Assembly: GCA_022450045.1 (NCBI GenBank)
Contig: JAKURD010000013.1
Span: 25,578-89,577, forward strand
Length of the DNA stretch: 64,000 nt
Direction: 5' to 3'
Source of the DNA: Gracilimonas sp.
GTDB lineage: Bacteria > Bacteroidota > Rhodothermia > Balneolales > Balneolaceae
Part shown: positions 51,356 to 61,016 of the stretch, piece by piece
How positions within the stretch are numbered: the first letter of the stretch is position 1
Layout: each line of letters begins with the position of its first letter
Translations under genes and position numbers: made by a program
The notes under the pieces: model-generated
Database searches by the model: none
Told to the model about the DNA's origin: nothing
The model's input: the letters and a program-made list of their open reading frames with translations, nothing else

Positions 51356-53989
51356 TTGATGCAACGCTTAATTCAGATCTTAATTACCTTTTTCATCATT
51401 GGCCAATTTACCAACTGTTCATCAGTTCCAAATAAGGATTGGTACGCATTAATTCCGGAAAATACCACACTGATCGTTGTCCCTGAACCGGGTATGAATG
51501 TACAAGATATAGTTAACAAACAATATGCCTCTTATCTTGATGACCTCACTCCTTCTGCGATTCAGCAAATATCAGGGCTGGATACAGAAGTCAGCAACCG
51601 GCTTCAAGTTAAAGCACTTGCTTTGAATCCCACTACTTCGGTTTCATCAAGCTTGCTGTGGATCACTGATTCACCAGATCAGAATTTAAAAACCTGGGCC
51701 CAACGCTTCTATCAACCTTTTACTCAGAATAATTACGAATTTAACGGGCTTACCATTCATAAACTTTTTTTCAATAGACAAAATGTTTTTGCGGCACAGG
51801 TCAAAGACCATCTCATACTTTCCGAGTCAAGTTTACTTATCGAGAACTCAATTCGCAGTTATCTCGGGCAATCACCATCTATTCAGCTTGATGAAAATCC
51901 TGAGATTTCAACCCTGGTATTAAACACTCCTGAACTCGATAACTGGATCGCACAGTTTTCTTTAGTGAGTTATCGTCCGGCCATCATAAATAAATTCTCC
52001 GGTACCGAACCGGTATCATTTACGTTGAACACAGCTGAGGACACTACCGATAATATTCATCTATCCGGGCGAATTCAACTTCAAGAAAGCCGTTCAGTTT
52101 TAGTTGACGCCTTTTCCTATGAAAACTCTCCTATTACATTAGACCGCCATATAGCTAGTAATTCAGCAGGTTTTGCGATTCTGAGGTTACCACCGTTATC
52201 CGTCCCTGTTGAACCTGCCGACGGAATCATCACCCCTTTAGATTCCCTCTTACTCAACGACCTCGATACTTATCAGGAATTGGCTGACAAACTTAGCACC
52301 GAGTTTGCCTTTGAGGCTTTCCCCGAATCCGGGTTATTAGAAACCGGTGAGTCCCTGTTTATGCGCAAGGTGAATGACCGCGCAGGATTTCGTAATCAAT
52401 TGAACGAGCTTGTGAGAAAGGGGGTCGTCAATCGTTCGGATAATTCCTACCAAATGAGCAGCCGGGTTATGGCTGAGCTTATCGGTTCTGAATTAAGCAC
52501 TCTCAGAGATTTTTATCTCTCCTTTTCCAATGATGTGGTTGTAATTGCCAAAAGAAGAGGTCTTGCCGAAAGTGTAAATGCGGATCGTATTCGGCGAAGG
52601 GTTATCTATTATGATGAGACCTACTCCGGAATCAGAGATGATTTGCCTGATGAAGTAAGCGGTTTTATATGGGGAAACTCGGCTGAATTTCTAAGATTCA
52701 TCAACCCAAAACTAAAAACTGGTAATATTGCGGCTGGCTTGCTTAGCAGGTTTGACATCATCTCTATGGCCATGACAGCCGGAGATAATACCGTAGATCT
52801 TAGCTTGAATACCTACTCACAAGAAGGCTCATCCCTTCCATATGAAGAACTCTGGGTGCTTCCACTGTCAAACTTTGAGCTAAGCGGTGAGCCTGTACTT
52901 GGCGATATTGTTGGAAGCAGTACGGAAGAAATTATTATCTCTACAAATGACGGCAGAGTATATGGCCTTGCCATAGACGGTACCATTGTCATGCAAACTT
53001 CAACTGAAGGATTATCTCCTGTGGGCGGCCCGCAATTATATGATTGGTATGGGAACAATCAGCAAATTGTGTTTCTTGCCGCAGGATCAAAGATCTTTGC
53101 CTGGAATGAAAAGGGGAAATTGCTCCCCCGCTTTCCTCTTGAGATGGATGAGCAAATTACCGCTCCAGTCTTGGTAGAGGATATACTCCGTAATGGAGTT
53201 CCTGAGATCGTGGTTGCTACGGATGACCGCAAGGTACATGTTCTTGATGGGAGAGGTGAAAACGTCCGCGGATGGCCGCAAAACACGAATACAGTTGTCA
53301 CTTCCAAGCCTGTTTTTGAAATAAAAGATGATGTCTGGTCGATCTGGGCTTTTTCTGAGAATGCTCTTCACAGCTGGCTTAGAAACGGGAACGCCCGCCC
53401 TGGGTATCCACAGTTTATAAATGCCCGATTTACGGGGTCTCCCGCTATCTATCAAAATCAAATAATTGCAAGTGCCGCAGACGGATACCTTTATTCTATT
53501 GGACTAAACCCTGTATTTCCTGATTCTGCAGGCATCACTATGTCAGAAGATTCTGTTTCCGTACGATCATTTTATGTGGCCAACAGCGAGCTTTCTTCGG
53601 TGCGTGTCGAAGAAAACGTACTCCTGAAAGATTCTACGAACTTTTTTAGGGAAGATCTTTTTGTGACTCAAAGTACTAATGGATCAGTATTCTTATATAA
53701 CACCGAGGGTGAACTCAGATTCACCAAAAGCCTTGGTCAGCCCGGTTCCAATACCTTTGTTCCGCAGTTAGCGGATATTAATTCTGACCGCAATCAGGAA
53801 CTGCTGGCACTGGCTGAATTTGGACGATTGTTTGCGTGGGAGATCCTAACGGAAGAACGCTTATTCGGACTTCCCACTTCCGGAATGAAATACCCGGTCA
53901 TCACGGATCTGAATGGAGATGGGCAAAAAGAATTGATCGCTCAAACCCGGGAAGGGTTGAGATGCTGGACAATTATAAAGGGGGATTAA
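51356..53989 (+). CDS. Lipoprotein with C-terminal beta-propeller
   Basis: 877 residues. The N-terminus MMQRLIQILITFFIIGQFTN ends at Cys21-Ser-Ser, a probable lipoprotein signal. The first ~500 residues have a DUF3352-like layout (YALIPENTTLIVVPEPG, repeated weak alpha-beta units). From about residue 500, PQQ/FG-GAP-like propeller blades follow: FELSGEPVLGDIVGSSTEEI, GVPEIVVATDDRKVHVLDGR and VITDLNGDGQKELIAQTREG. It is divergent from the BatA-like gene. Probably an outer-membrane or periplasmic assembly protein; function unknown. Family A copy 4 lies 18 bases beyond the stop. Confidence 0.75.
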   Translation: MMQRLIQILITFFIIGQFTNCSSVPNKDWYALIPENTTLIVVPEPGMNVQDIVNKQYASYLDDLTPSAIQQISGLDTEVSNRLQVKALALNPTTSVSSSLLWITDSPDQNLKTWAQRFYQPFTQNNYEFNGLTIHKLFFNRQNVFAAQVKDHLILSESSLLIENSIRSYLGQSPSIQLDENPEISTLVLNTPELDNWIAQFSLVSYRPAIINKFSGTEPVSFTLNTAEDTTDNIHLSGRIQLQESRSVLVDAFSYENSPITLDRHIASNSAGFAILRLPPLSVPVEPADGIITPLDSLLLNDLDTYQELADKLSTEFAFEAFPESGLLETGESLFMRKVNDRAGFRNQLNELVRKGVVNRSDNSYQMSSRVMAELIGSELSTLRDFYLSFSNDVVVIAKRRGLAESVNADRIRRRVIYYDETYSGIRDDLPDEVSGFIWGNSAEFLRFINPKLKTGNIAAGLLSRFDIISMAMTAGDNTVDLSLNTYSQEGSSLPYEELWVLPLSNFELSGEPVLGDIVGSSTEEIIISTNDGRVYGLAIDGTIVMQTSTEGLSPVGGPQLYDWYGNNQQIVFLAAGSKIFAWNEKGKLLPRFPLEMDEQITAPVLVEDILRNGVPEIVVATDDRKVHVLDGRGENVRGWPQNTNTVVTSKPVFEIKDDVWSIWAFSENALHSWLRNGNARPGYPQFINARFTGSPAIYQNQIIASAADGYLYSIGLNPVFPDSAGITMSEDSVSVRSFYVANSELSSVRVEENVLLKDSTNFFREDLFVTQSTNGSVFLYNTEGELRFTKSLGQPGSNTFVPQLADINSDRNQELLALAEFGRLFAWEILTEERLFGLPTSGMKYPVITDLNGDGQKELIAQTREGLRCWTIIKGD

Positions 53990-54007
53990 AGACGAGGTGT
54001 TAGGTTT

Positions 54008-54200
54008 AACGTCAGTTCGAGATAAGAACTAAGTTAAAAGGATAAAAATGGGTGCTTGTGGTCATTCCCGTGGAGACGGGAATCTAATTATTGCTATTCA
54101 TTCAGTATTCGATACCTGACCAGCCATAGGATTTCGGGCATTCGCTGTGAAATGACCATTTAAGGTGTTCAACAGATGGTCTTAATATCGAATTCACGTT
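54008..54200 (+). mobile_element. Family A MITE-like element, copy 4
   Basis: A 193-bp copy with ends AACGTCAGTTCGAGATA and ATATCGAATTCACGTT, very similar to the copies near katG more than 50 kb away. It is flanked by the direct repeat AGGTTT on both sides. Removing the element rejoins GAGGTGTTAGGTTT with AGGTGC, restoring an arm that is imperfectly complementary to CACACCTAATACCTG at 54230-54245. The element therefore appears to have inserted into a palindromic spacer between convergent genes. Confidence 0.87.
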
Positions 54201-54246
54201 AGGTTTAGGTGCAATAAAATTTTAGAACCTCACACCTAATACCTGA

Positions 54247-55143
54247 CTACAAAATATCCGCTAAGGCTTCTTCCAACTCTTCAAAGCGAAATTCAAATCC
54301 CGCTACCTGCAGTTTATTAGGCTGCATCCGAATACTGTCGGTTACCGGTTTAGAAGCTTCTCCCAATACTATATCCAAAACAAATTTGGGGACTCGAAAC
54401 ATTGATGGGCGGCTCATCACATCTCCTAAAACCTTCGCGAATTCCTTCATTGTTACCGGAGTTGGGGCGCATACGTTATAAGGACCTGCCAATTCCTTAT
54501 TTTTCAATGGAAAGATCAACGCCTCACAAAGATCCTGGCGATGAACCCAACTCATGTATTGCTCTCCTGTCCCAATTGGCCCGCCTATAAAAAACCGAAA
54601 AGCAGGGATCATTTTTTCGAGTGCCCCTCCTCCCTTTTCCAAAACAATTCCAATTCTGGGGTTTACAACCCGAACTCCCAATTCCTTAGCTTTATGAGAC
54701 GCTTTTTCCCATTCTTTACACACTCCTGCCAAAAAATCGTCGGCAGGGGGTTCTTCTTCAGTGATGATATCATCTCCTCTGTGGCCGTAATACCCTGATG
54801 CGGAAGCCGAGATGAAAACGTCGGGTTTATTTTGTGCAGCACCCATGGCTTCAACAAGTTGTTCGGTAGAACGAATACGGCTGTCCATAATCCGTTTTTT
54901 AACATGATCCGTCCAACGCTGGCCAAATATATTCTCGCCGGCCAGATTGATCACGGCATCCATGTTTTCCATTTCAGAAGCCAGATCATCGTCCCATGAA
55001 ATAAACCGCTGGTTTTTGGCGTTTTCATCTTCGTACTTTTTGGGGTTTCTTGTTATGATCACAAGATTGTGCCCTTCCTTCAAAAGCATGGTTCGCAGTT
55101 CAATTCCAACAAAGCCGGTACCGCCTGTGATAAATATATTCAT
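54247..55143 (-). CDS. TIGR01777 family NAD-dependent epimerase (YfcH-like)
   Basis: 298 residues of the extended short-chain dehydrogenase fold. NIFITGGTGFVGIELRTMLL is the Rossmann nucleotide loop, and VINLAGENIFGQRWTDHVKK, SASGYYGHRGDDIITEE (YGHRGD signature with Tyr) and PFNVCAP-like GPYNVCAPTPVTMKEFA are the family marks. The C-terminal DUF1731 part is FRVPKFVLDIVLGEASKPVT. Substrate unknown. I prefer the ATG at 55143 (MNIF...) over one five codons upstream, since the strand starts there. Confidence 0.88.
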   Translation of the reverse strand: MNIFITGGTGFVGIELRTMLLKEGHNLVIITRNPKKYEDENAKNQRFISWDDDLASEMENMDAVINLAGENIFGQRWTDHVKKRIMDSRIRSTEQLVEAMGAAQNKPDVFISASASGYYGHRGDDIITEEEPPADDFLAGVCKEWEKASHKAKELGVRVVNPRIGIVLEKGGGALEKMIPAFRFFIGGPIGTGEQYMSWVHRQDLCEALIFPLKNKELAGPYNVCAPTPVTMKEFAKVLGDVMSRPSMFRVPKFVLDIVLGEASKPVTDSIRMQPNKLQVAGFEFRFEELEEALADIL

Positions 55144-55289
55144 TGATTCATTATTCAAAGTTTTAAGCTGACTGTGAATATAAGAATCCTAAACAAGGTC
55201 AATACATTCCAAATGTAGAATTTAAAAAATGTCGGTATCGGTTCTGCAGACTTTTGAATGCGTAAAAACTTTCTTGTTACGACCCTCCC

Positions 55290-55400
55290 AGCCTGCGTGA
55301 AAAGTATGATGCTAAAAAAGCAGGGCTAAGTTTATTAGGGAAAACCGTTCACTTTAGCAAACCCTCTAAGGATTCTAAATCCTTGGAGGTTCGTAACGAG
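55290..55400 (+). repeat. Family B dispersed repeat, copy 3
   Basis: It begins AGCCTGCGTGAAAAGTATGA, shares GCAGGGCTAAGTTTATTAGG with the copy at 1275, and ends in a dyad around CTCTAAGGATT...AATCCTTGGAGG. An outer inverted pair TTGTTACGACCCTCC (55274-55288) and GGAGGTTCGTAACGAG surrounds it, unlike the 14-bp ends of the copy at 15993. Confidence 0.72.
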
Positions 55401-55436
55401 AAAATGACTCCCACACAATGTTTTTCAAATGCCTGA

Positions 55437-56468
55437 TTAGTTTATTACCCCAAATCCTGGATTGTCCGATAGAATAATTTTTAACTTCTCATCCACTGTT
55501 AAACCCCCAAACGGATCATTACTAATCAACAGATGTCCATCCAAGTCAGCATATTCTGCATTGAGAGCTACCAAAGCCCCGGCTGCATTCGCCAGCGAAC
55601 TTTCGATCATGCAGCCAACCATTACCCGAAGTCCTTTTTCATGAGCCTGATTCAGCACTCTTCTTGCTTTCATTATGCTGCCCATCTTCATGAGTTTTAT
55701 ATTGATCACATGAAAAGCCTGCGCTATTTGCCGGAGGTCTTCATCCCCTATAAAACTTTCGTCGGCAGCCAGCGGCAATGGTGACCATTCTTTGAGCTGC
55801 TTCATCAACTTGAATTCTGAAGCGGGCATGGGTTGCTCTATCAACTCTACATTTTGTGTGTCTAAAAATTCGATCTCCTTTTGAGCTTGTTCAAGTGTGG
55901 CCCAGCCTTCATTGGCGTCAACACGAAGCGGTTTATCGGTGACCTCCCGAATGGCTTCAATGGTCTCCCGATCACGTTCCGTTCCCAGTTTAATTTTGTA
56001 CACCGGATATTGCTCAGCATCTCTGATCTTGGCCTGCATTTTCTCAGGGGAATCGATCCCAATGGTAAATGAAGTTACAGGGGTAATCGAAGTTTTCTCA
56101 CCCAAAAGCTTCCACAAAGGCTGACCCTGTGATTTTGCCCACCAATCAAGCCAAGCCATCTCGATAGCCATTTTTGCAGATTGTACGGGCTCGGGATTTA
56201 GATTCCCGATCATGGATTCTACTTCATCCGGGGAGGATATATCATCGAAAAAGCCGTAAGGGATACTTTCAAAGTCAGAGACTACTATTTCAGGTGTTTC
56301 GTTATATCTGGTATTAGGGCCTGCTTCCCCATATCCGGTGATCCCATCTTTAGTGATGGAGAGAAACACGTTAGAAACTTCAGATCTTGAACTTCTTGAA
56401 ATGGTAAACACTTCTTTTAATGTAAGCGGAATGATCTCCCACTCAATTTTAAAACCCGACATAACCAA
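55437..56468 (-). CDS. Dipeptide epimerase (enolase superfamily)
   Basis: 343 residues of the muconate-lactonizing subgroup, closest in layout to L-Ala-D/L-Glu epimerases used in recycling murein peptides. PVYKIKLGTERDRETIEAIR carries the first catalytic Lys (KxK region), LRVDANEGW and VELIEQPMPAS supply Asp and Glu ligands, AADESF the third, and INIKLMKMGSI the second catalytic Lys. Other dipeptide specificities are possible. The 5' end overlaps the upstream cdsA by 20 bases, so it ends the operon starting at accA. Confidence 0.87.
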   Translation of the reverse strand: MVMSGFKIEWEIIPLTLKEVFTISRSSRSEVSNVFLSITKDGITGYGEAGPNTRYNETPEIVVSDFESIPYGFFDDISSPDEVESMIGNLNPEPVQSAKMAIEMAWLDWWAKSQGQPLWKLLGEKTSITPVTSFTIGIDSPEKMQAKIRDAEQYPVYKIKLGTERDRETIEAIREVTDKPLRVDANEGWATLEQAQKEIEFLDTQNVELIEQPMPASEFKLMKQLKEWSPLPLAADESFIGDEDLRQIAQAFHVINIKLMKMGSIMKARRVLNQAHEKGLRVMVGCMIESSLANAAGALVALNAEYADLDGHLLISNDPFGGLTVDEKLKIILSDNPGFGVIN

Positions 56469-57270
56469 ATTCCTGGATAAGTTTTATATAGATATAAACT
56501 GCCGGAGCCGACAGCAGCAAAGCATCAAAACGATCGAAAAATCCACCGTGTCCTGGCAATAAGTTGGAGGAATCCTTTACCCCGGCTTTTCTCTTGATCT
56601 TGCTTTCGATCAAATCCCCAATGGGGCCAAAGGTGCCAACAAGCAATACCAACGGCAGAGCAAGAGTGAGTGTCAGCCCGGTTTCAATGGGCAGTAAATA
56701 AATGGCGGCAGCCAATCCGACAAAACAACCGAAATAGCCTGAAAAAAATCCTTCCCATGTTTTATTGGGGCTTATATCCGGAGCCAGCTTTCTTTTCCCG
56801 AAAGACTTCCCGCCAAAGTAGGCCAAAATATCCCCGCCCCAGACCATAAATACAGTGGCCATAGTAAGAAGAAAACCAGTTTCATGAGTACCTATATCAC
56901 GAAGCAACATAAGGGTTAAAAGCCCAACAGGGGCATATAATCCTGCAAAAAATGAGGTGCTCAGCTGTGTAATGCTTTCTTCAGAAATGTTAAAAGTCTG
57001 GATGGCGATAAAGATCAAAAGTATGGCAAGGCCGATCTCCGCTGCAAATGGTATTATCGGAAATAACATCACCCATAAACCGATGGTATAAGGGAAGTAT
57101 TGATCGGTCGGATTTCCAGAGGCGTCCAATAAGCGCATCACTTCTTGTTGGATAAAGAATCCTATGATGATGATGAAGGCTTTAAAATACCAGTCGCCGA
57201 GCCAGGTCAAGTAAATAAATAGTGCGGCGGCAGGAACAGCAAATAAAACACGTTTTAGAAGTTCATTCAA
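56449..57270 (-). CDS. cdsA: Phosphatidate cytidylyltransferase
   Basis: 273 residues, about eight membrane segments. It makes CDP-diacylglycerol for phospholipid synthesis. The C-terminal signature is GPIGDLIESKIKRKAGVKDS followed by LLPGHGGFFDRFDAL, both intact, and GKSFGKRKLAPDISPNKTWE is the middle conserved loop. Eleven bases separate it from the DUF2007 gene upstream, and its end overlaps the epimerase start. Confidence 0.95.
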   Translation of the reverse strand: MNELLKRVLFAVPAAALFIYLTWLGDWYFKAFIIIIGFFIQQEVMRLLDASGNPTDQYFPYTIGLWVMLFPIIPFAAEIGLAILLIFIAIQTFNISEESITQLSTSFFAGLYAPVGLLTLMLLRDIGTHETGFLLTMATVFMVWGGDILAYFGGKSFGKRKLAPDISPNKTWEGFFSGYFGCFVGLAAAIYLLPIETGLTLTLALPLVLLVGTFGPIGDLIESKIKRKAGVKDSSNLLPGHGGFFDRFDALLLSAPAVYIYIKLIQEFGYVGF

Positions 57271-57281
57271 ACCAATCTCCT

Positions 57282-57563
57282 TTATTCAGCATCCAAATTA
57301 AAACCGGGATCTTCCTCTTCAAGATCAGCTAAAGCTTTCCGGGCTTTTTTCTCAAATTCCTTTGGCACATAAAGGTAAACCATGGCCATTTCTCCAATAT
57401 TTAAGCTATATGCAGAATCACGTTTAGACAAGATATTGGAAGGAATTTTAAAATTTGACAAATAATTCTTGGCCATTTCAACTTCCAGATCTGTGTTTGC
57501 TTCGAGCACACAAACCCAGTTGTCAATATCATTTGGTTTTGGAGCATCAGAGAAAAACCCCAT
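57282..57563 (-). CDS. DUF2007-like putative signal-transducing protein
   Basis: 93 residues. WVCVLEANTDLEVEMAKNYL, then NFKIPSNILSKRDSAYSLN and VYLYVPKEFEKKARKALADL match the alpha-beta order of the DUF2007 (GlnB-like fold) family, with an acidic tail. It carries no enzyme signature. It sits four bases after the CPBP protease gene and 11 before cdsA, inside the operon. Confidence 0.68.
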   Translation of the reverse strand: MGFFSDAPKPNDIDNWVCVLEANTDLEVEMAKNYLSNFKIPSNILSKRDSAYSLNIGEMAMVYLYVPKEFEKKARKALADLEEEDPGFNLDAE

Positions 57564-57566
57564 TAC

Positions 57567-58514
57567 TCAATCCCCTTTAGGTTTCAAGGAATATAAATAA
57601 TACAGTATGCCGGTGGTTAGTGCCAAACTCAGCACAATCAGAAGAACGGGGATATCCATTCCAGGGGTGATCTTTTCATCCAGCATTTCAGGATAAAAAT
57701 TACTGGCAACGACCTGTCCCCCATTATTCACAAAATGAGCTACCATAGCCGGTACCAAACTGTCCGAAATATAGGTCAGGTAAGCAAGGAATACTCCAAG
57801 TGTTGCCAATGGCAGAAAATTTGAGATCTGCAAGTGATAGGCTCCGAAAATAGCACCCGAAATTAATATTGCAGCTACAATCCCCCAGCTTTTTTCGAAT
57901 GCTCGCTGAACATATCCCCTATACATGATCTCCTCACAAACAGCAGGAACCACCCCAATATGAAAGACTCCCGAAAGAAGTACATTATCTGACCTTAAGA
58001 AATTGGCGATCATTTCGGCCATGGTTTCCTGCATTTCAGCCATTGCCTGCGGAACCGGAACGAATGAGTTCAACCAACCCAGAAACAGGATGGTTGGCTG
58101 TGCCACTATAAAAAGTATAGCTCCCAAAGCTGTTACCCGCCATACATTTTCTGATAGTTTAAGCCGGAGGAACTCTTTTCGTTCGCCCTTTACCGCATGC
58201 AGTTTTACAACCAATAAGGTAGCCAGTGCCATTACAAGGATCTGCCCTGATGAATTGGCGAGAAACAGAATGTCAAAATTACTTGACAACTGCTCTACCA
58301 TTGTTTCCAGGTCAAGACTTTCTGATGTAGCCAACACCCCGGCCACTCCAACTACTACCCCAACAACATTAAAAGCGATCAGCGCTACCAATACCCAGGC
58401 AACAGCTATAACCCAATGGGCAAAACCATTTCGTTCTACCCATGGGGACGGCTTATTCTCTTGATAAATTTGTTTGTATTCGCTTGATGAAGAGATATTT
58501 ACCTGCTGATCCAT
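57567..58514 (-). CDS. CPBP-family intramembrane protease
   Basis: 315 residues with about eight membrane segments. The Abi/CAAX-like motifs are present: EEIMYRGYVQRAFE (motif 1), GAIFGAYHLQ (motif 2 His) and VPAMVAHFVNNGGQ (motif 3). Bacterial members are implicated in peptide maturation, bacteriocin immunity and stress signalling; the substrate is unknown. The N-terminus has an unusual soluble stretch of about 30 residues (SSSEYKQIYQENKPSPWVER). Confidence 0.85.
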   Translation of the reverse strand: MDQQVNISSSSEYKQIYQENKPSPWVERNGFAHWVIAVAWVLVALIAFNVVGVVVGVAGVLATSESLDLETMVEQLSSNFDILFLANSSGQILVMALATLLVVKLHAVKGERKEFLRLKLSENVWRVTALGAILFIVAQPTILFLGWLNSFVPVPQAMAEMQETMAEMIANFLRSDNVLLSGVFHIGVVPAVCEEIMYRGYVQRAFEKSWGIVAAILISGAIFGAYHLQISNFLPLATLGVFLAYLTYISDSLVPAMVAHFVNNGGQVVASNFYPEMLDEKITPGMDIPVLLIVLSLALTTGILYYLYSLKPKGD

Positions 58515-58523
58515 TAATTCCTG

Positions 58524-59069
58524 TTATTCTTCTGAGGCAAAAACTTTAGCGCCGATTAACCCTGATATTACATTCACTATTCCTAAACCTATGAAGGTAA
58601 ATAAGGCTTGTAAACCAATATTTTGTAAAGAGTTGGGATCATCAAATCCGGCAATTGCCTGTTCTCTTGCCTCTGCAGGCATCTGCATTGCTTCCAGATT
58701 TTGAATATTCCATTCTATCAGTGCCTCCTGGAAACCGGGATCTATAACATTCCAAATTTGAGAAATTATCACTGAAAAGATGGTGGCTCCTAAACCTACC
58801 ATTAATCCCAAAAGTGCTCCCTTACCGATCTTATAGGTTACGTCATTTTCTTTCACATAATGCCAGTTTGCAAATAAACCGCCTAATGCACCAACAAGGC
58901 ATCCTATTGTACTAAACAATTGTGCTGAACTGAAGAAAGATCCCGAAGGCTCAGACCCTAAGGTCATGTATCCGCCGATCAGTGAAAAGGCAGTCACTAA
59001 AATAGCAGTTATAAGTGAGGCTAAAATTACCGAATTCCAATAGCTTGGTTGTGTCTGTTCGTTTTCCAT
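58524..59069 (-). CDS. DUF4199-like membrane protein
   Basis: 181 residues. About four hydrophobic segments (VILASLITAILVTAFSLIGG; LFSTIGCLVGALGGLFANWH; ALLGLMVGLGATIFSVIISQ; and a C-terminal ALFTFIGLGIVNVISGLIGA) with a soluble loop between the third and fourth. The arrangement resembles DUF4199 proteins of Bacteroidota, but the match is not certain. Nine bases follow its stop before the CPBP gene. Function unknown. Confidence 0.6.
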   Translation of the reverse strand: MENEQTQPSYWNSVILASLITAILVTAFSLIGGYMTLGSEPSGSFFSSAQLFSTIGCLVGALGGLFANWHYVKENDVTYKIGKGALLGLMVGLGATIFSVIISQIWNVIDPGFQEALIEWNIQNLEAMQMPAEAREQAIAGFDDPNSLQNIGLQALFTFIGLGIVNVISGLIGAKVFASEE

Positions 59070-59070
59070 G

Positions 59071-59544
59071 TTACTCCGATTTATTTAATGTGAAAAATTC
59101 ATTAGTCAAGATCAGTGCCAGTGTTATTCCAAAAGCACCTCCCAATAAAAACCTGCTTATATGGGTATTCGACCATATCCCGAAATAGTTACCTATTACG
59201 TCTGCTAAATTTAAAAGAATAGCGGCAATTAACCAGTTTATTTCTTCTTTTTGCAAAGAAGGTTTAAACCGGGCAAATACCGGCATACTCACCATCCCAA
59301 AAAAGAAAAATCCATAAATGCTAATACATCGCGAGCAAACAGCCATCTGTACCCCGGTGATATTAAATGACCTCGCGGGGTCTTGATGGCAAAGCAATTC
59401 AAAAATCTGATATTGCCAGCTACCAAAACTTTCTGGAGCTTTTACCCCTAATAACCCGGGGCCCAAAGCTGCCAAAAATAAAAAACCGGCACCGGTTAAA
59501 ACACTAAGGTAGAGTGCTTTGTTATGCGCTTGTAGTTGCATCAC
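59071..59544 (-). CDS. DUF2085 membrane protein
   Basis: 157 residues, about four hydrophobic segments. LLCHQDPARSFNITGVQMAV followed by CSRCISIYGFF is the DUF2085 signature, with Cys and His that may bind metal. Function unknown. One base separates its stop from the next gene's start, consistent with tight operon packing. Confidence 0.78.
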   Translation of the reverse strand: MMQLQAHNKALYLSVLTGAGFLFLAALGPGLLGVKAPESFGSWQYQIFELLCHQDPARSFNITGVQMAVCSRCISIYGFFFFGMVSMPVFARFKPSLQKEEINWLIAAILLNLADVIGNYFGIWSNTHISRFLLGGAFGITLALILTNEFFTLNKSE

Positions 59545-59547
59545 ATT

Positions 59548-59985
59548 TCAGGCCTTAAGTGTATTTTCGAAACTTTCAATAAACAACTTTGGAGCACGAC
59601 ATGGCTTTCGGGTCTCGGCATCGGCAAAGCAGAGACTGACTTCCCCGTAAACGTGCACTGCGTCTGACTGCCCGGTTCTCACTTCATAAAATGTTTGTAA
59701 TCTAACTTTTGGAAGATCATAAACCATCACTTTTACAAACATTTCCTCATCATACAAAATGGGGATCTTATACTCGATCTCAGAGTGAATTACCGGAAGC
59801 ATCATTCCGGATTCCTCCATTTCTCTGTAAGAAAGGCCATAGGAGCGGATCATCTCTGTTCTGGCAACTTCGAAATATTCCAGATATCTCCCATAGTACA
59901 CATAGCCCATTCGGTCTGTTTCCCCATACCGGCTGCGAAGGGTATGAGTATATTCTACAATGGGAGGTTTATCAGGAAACTTCAA
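59548..59985 (-). CDS. Acyl-CoA thioesterase (hotdog, YbgC-like)
   Basis: 145 residues. The start of the hotdog helix, RSRYGETDRMGYVYYGRYLE, holds the active Asp of the YbgC/4HBT class, with YFEVARTEMIRSYG next and later strands VRLQTFYEVRTG and VYGEVSLCFAD. It hydrolyses short acyl- or hydroxybenzoyl-CoA thioesters. Its position next to accA and upstream of cdsA fits lipid metabolism. Confidence 0.86.
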   Translation of the reverse strand: MKFPDKPPIVEYTHTLRSRYGETDRMGYVYYGRYLEYFEVARTEMIRSYGLSYREMEESGMMLPVIHSEIEYKIPILYDEEMFVKVMVYDLPKVRLQTFYEVRTGQSDAVHVYGEVSLCFADAETRKPCRAPKLFIESFENTLKA

Positions 59986-59991
59986 AGTGAG

Positions 59992-60948
59992 CTATTTAAC
60001 CGTTTTCCATGCACCCATAGATGCATATTTTTCAATTCGCTGTTCGATGAGCTTTTCCGGATTTAGTTTTTTAAGTCGTTTCAAACTCTGCAATATCTGC
60101 TTTTTGACAGCCTCTGCGGATACTTCATGATTCCGATGAGCTCCTCCCAATGGTTCTGGTATCACACCGTCAATTACTTTGAGTTCTTTAAGGTCCGGTG
60201 CCGTCAATTTTAGCACAGCAGCAGCTTGTTCTTTATAATCCCATGTTTTCCATAATATGGAAGAACAAGATTCAGGTGAGATCACCGAATACCAGGTATT
60301 TTCCATCATATATACCTCGTTACCCATTCCAATTCCAATTGCACCGCCGCTGGCTCCTTCACCAATCACAACAGTGATAAAGGGAACTTTTAGCATAGCC
60401 ATCATTTTCAAATTTTTAGCTATGGCCTCGGCTTGTCCCCTTTCTTCGGCCTCCAGTCCGGGAAATGCACCCGGTGTATCCAAAAGAGTGATAATGGGAA
60501 CATCAAATTTCTCGGCAAGTTTCATCAAGCGATGGGCTTTCCGATATCCTTCCGGATTCGCCATCCCAAAATTCCGGTATTTTCTACTGGTGGTATCTCG
60601 CCCTTTTTGATGCCCGATGATCATAACCGACTGCCCGTCAATAGTAGCAAACCCACCTACAATTGCTTTGTCATCTGCATGGTAGCGATCTCCGTGTAGC
60701 TCCACAAAATTTTCGGTCATCTTGAAAATATAATCGAGGGAATATGGCCGGTCTGGATGGCGTGCAAGTTGTACGCGTTGCCATCTTGTAAGATTTGTAA
60801 ATATGGACTTTCGAAGCTTATCAACCCGCTTTCTTAGACTGTCAATTTCTTTATCAAGTACCCCATCGCTTACATTTGAGAGATTTTTAAGCTCTTCAAT
60901 TTTACTTTCTAATTCTGCAATGGGTTGTTCAAAATCTAAATACTGCAT
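59992..60948 (-). CDS. accA: Acetyl-CoA carboxylase carboxyltransferase alpha
   Basis: 318 residues, normal length. With AccD it transfers CO2 from carboxybiotin to acetyl-CoA, the first step of fatty acid synthesis. N-terminal helices ([16 protein letters not shown]) are followed by the crotonase-like fold: [55 protein letters not shown] and [20 protein letters not shown]. First gene of the operon running to 55437. Confidence 0.96.
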   Translation of the reverse strand: MQYLDFEQPIAELESKIEELKNLSNVSDGVLDKEIDSLRKRVDKLRKSIFTNLTRWQRVQLARHPDRPYSLDYIFKMTENFVELHGDRYHADDKAIVGGFATIDGQSVMIIGHQKGRDTTSRKYRNFGMANPEGYRKAHRLMKLAEKFDVPIITLLDTPGAFPGLEAEERGQAEAIAKNLKMMAMLKVPFITVVIGEGASGGAIGIGMGNEVYMMENTWYSVISPESCSSILWKTWDYKEQAAAVLKLTAPDLKELKVIDGVIPEPLGGAHRNHEVSAEAVKKQILQSLKRLKKLNPEKLIEQRIEKYASMGAWKTVK

Positions 60949-61016
60949 ATCTGCTTTTTAGTTTTAATCTAAAATAATATAAGCAATCTTATACTGATGT
61001 GAGAACGTAAGTATGC

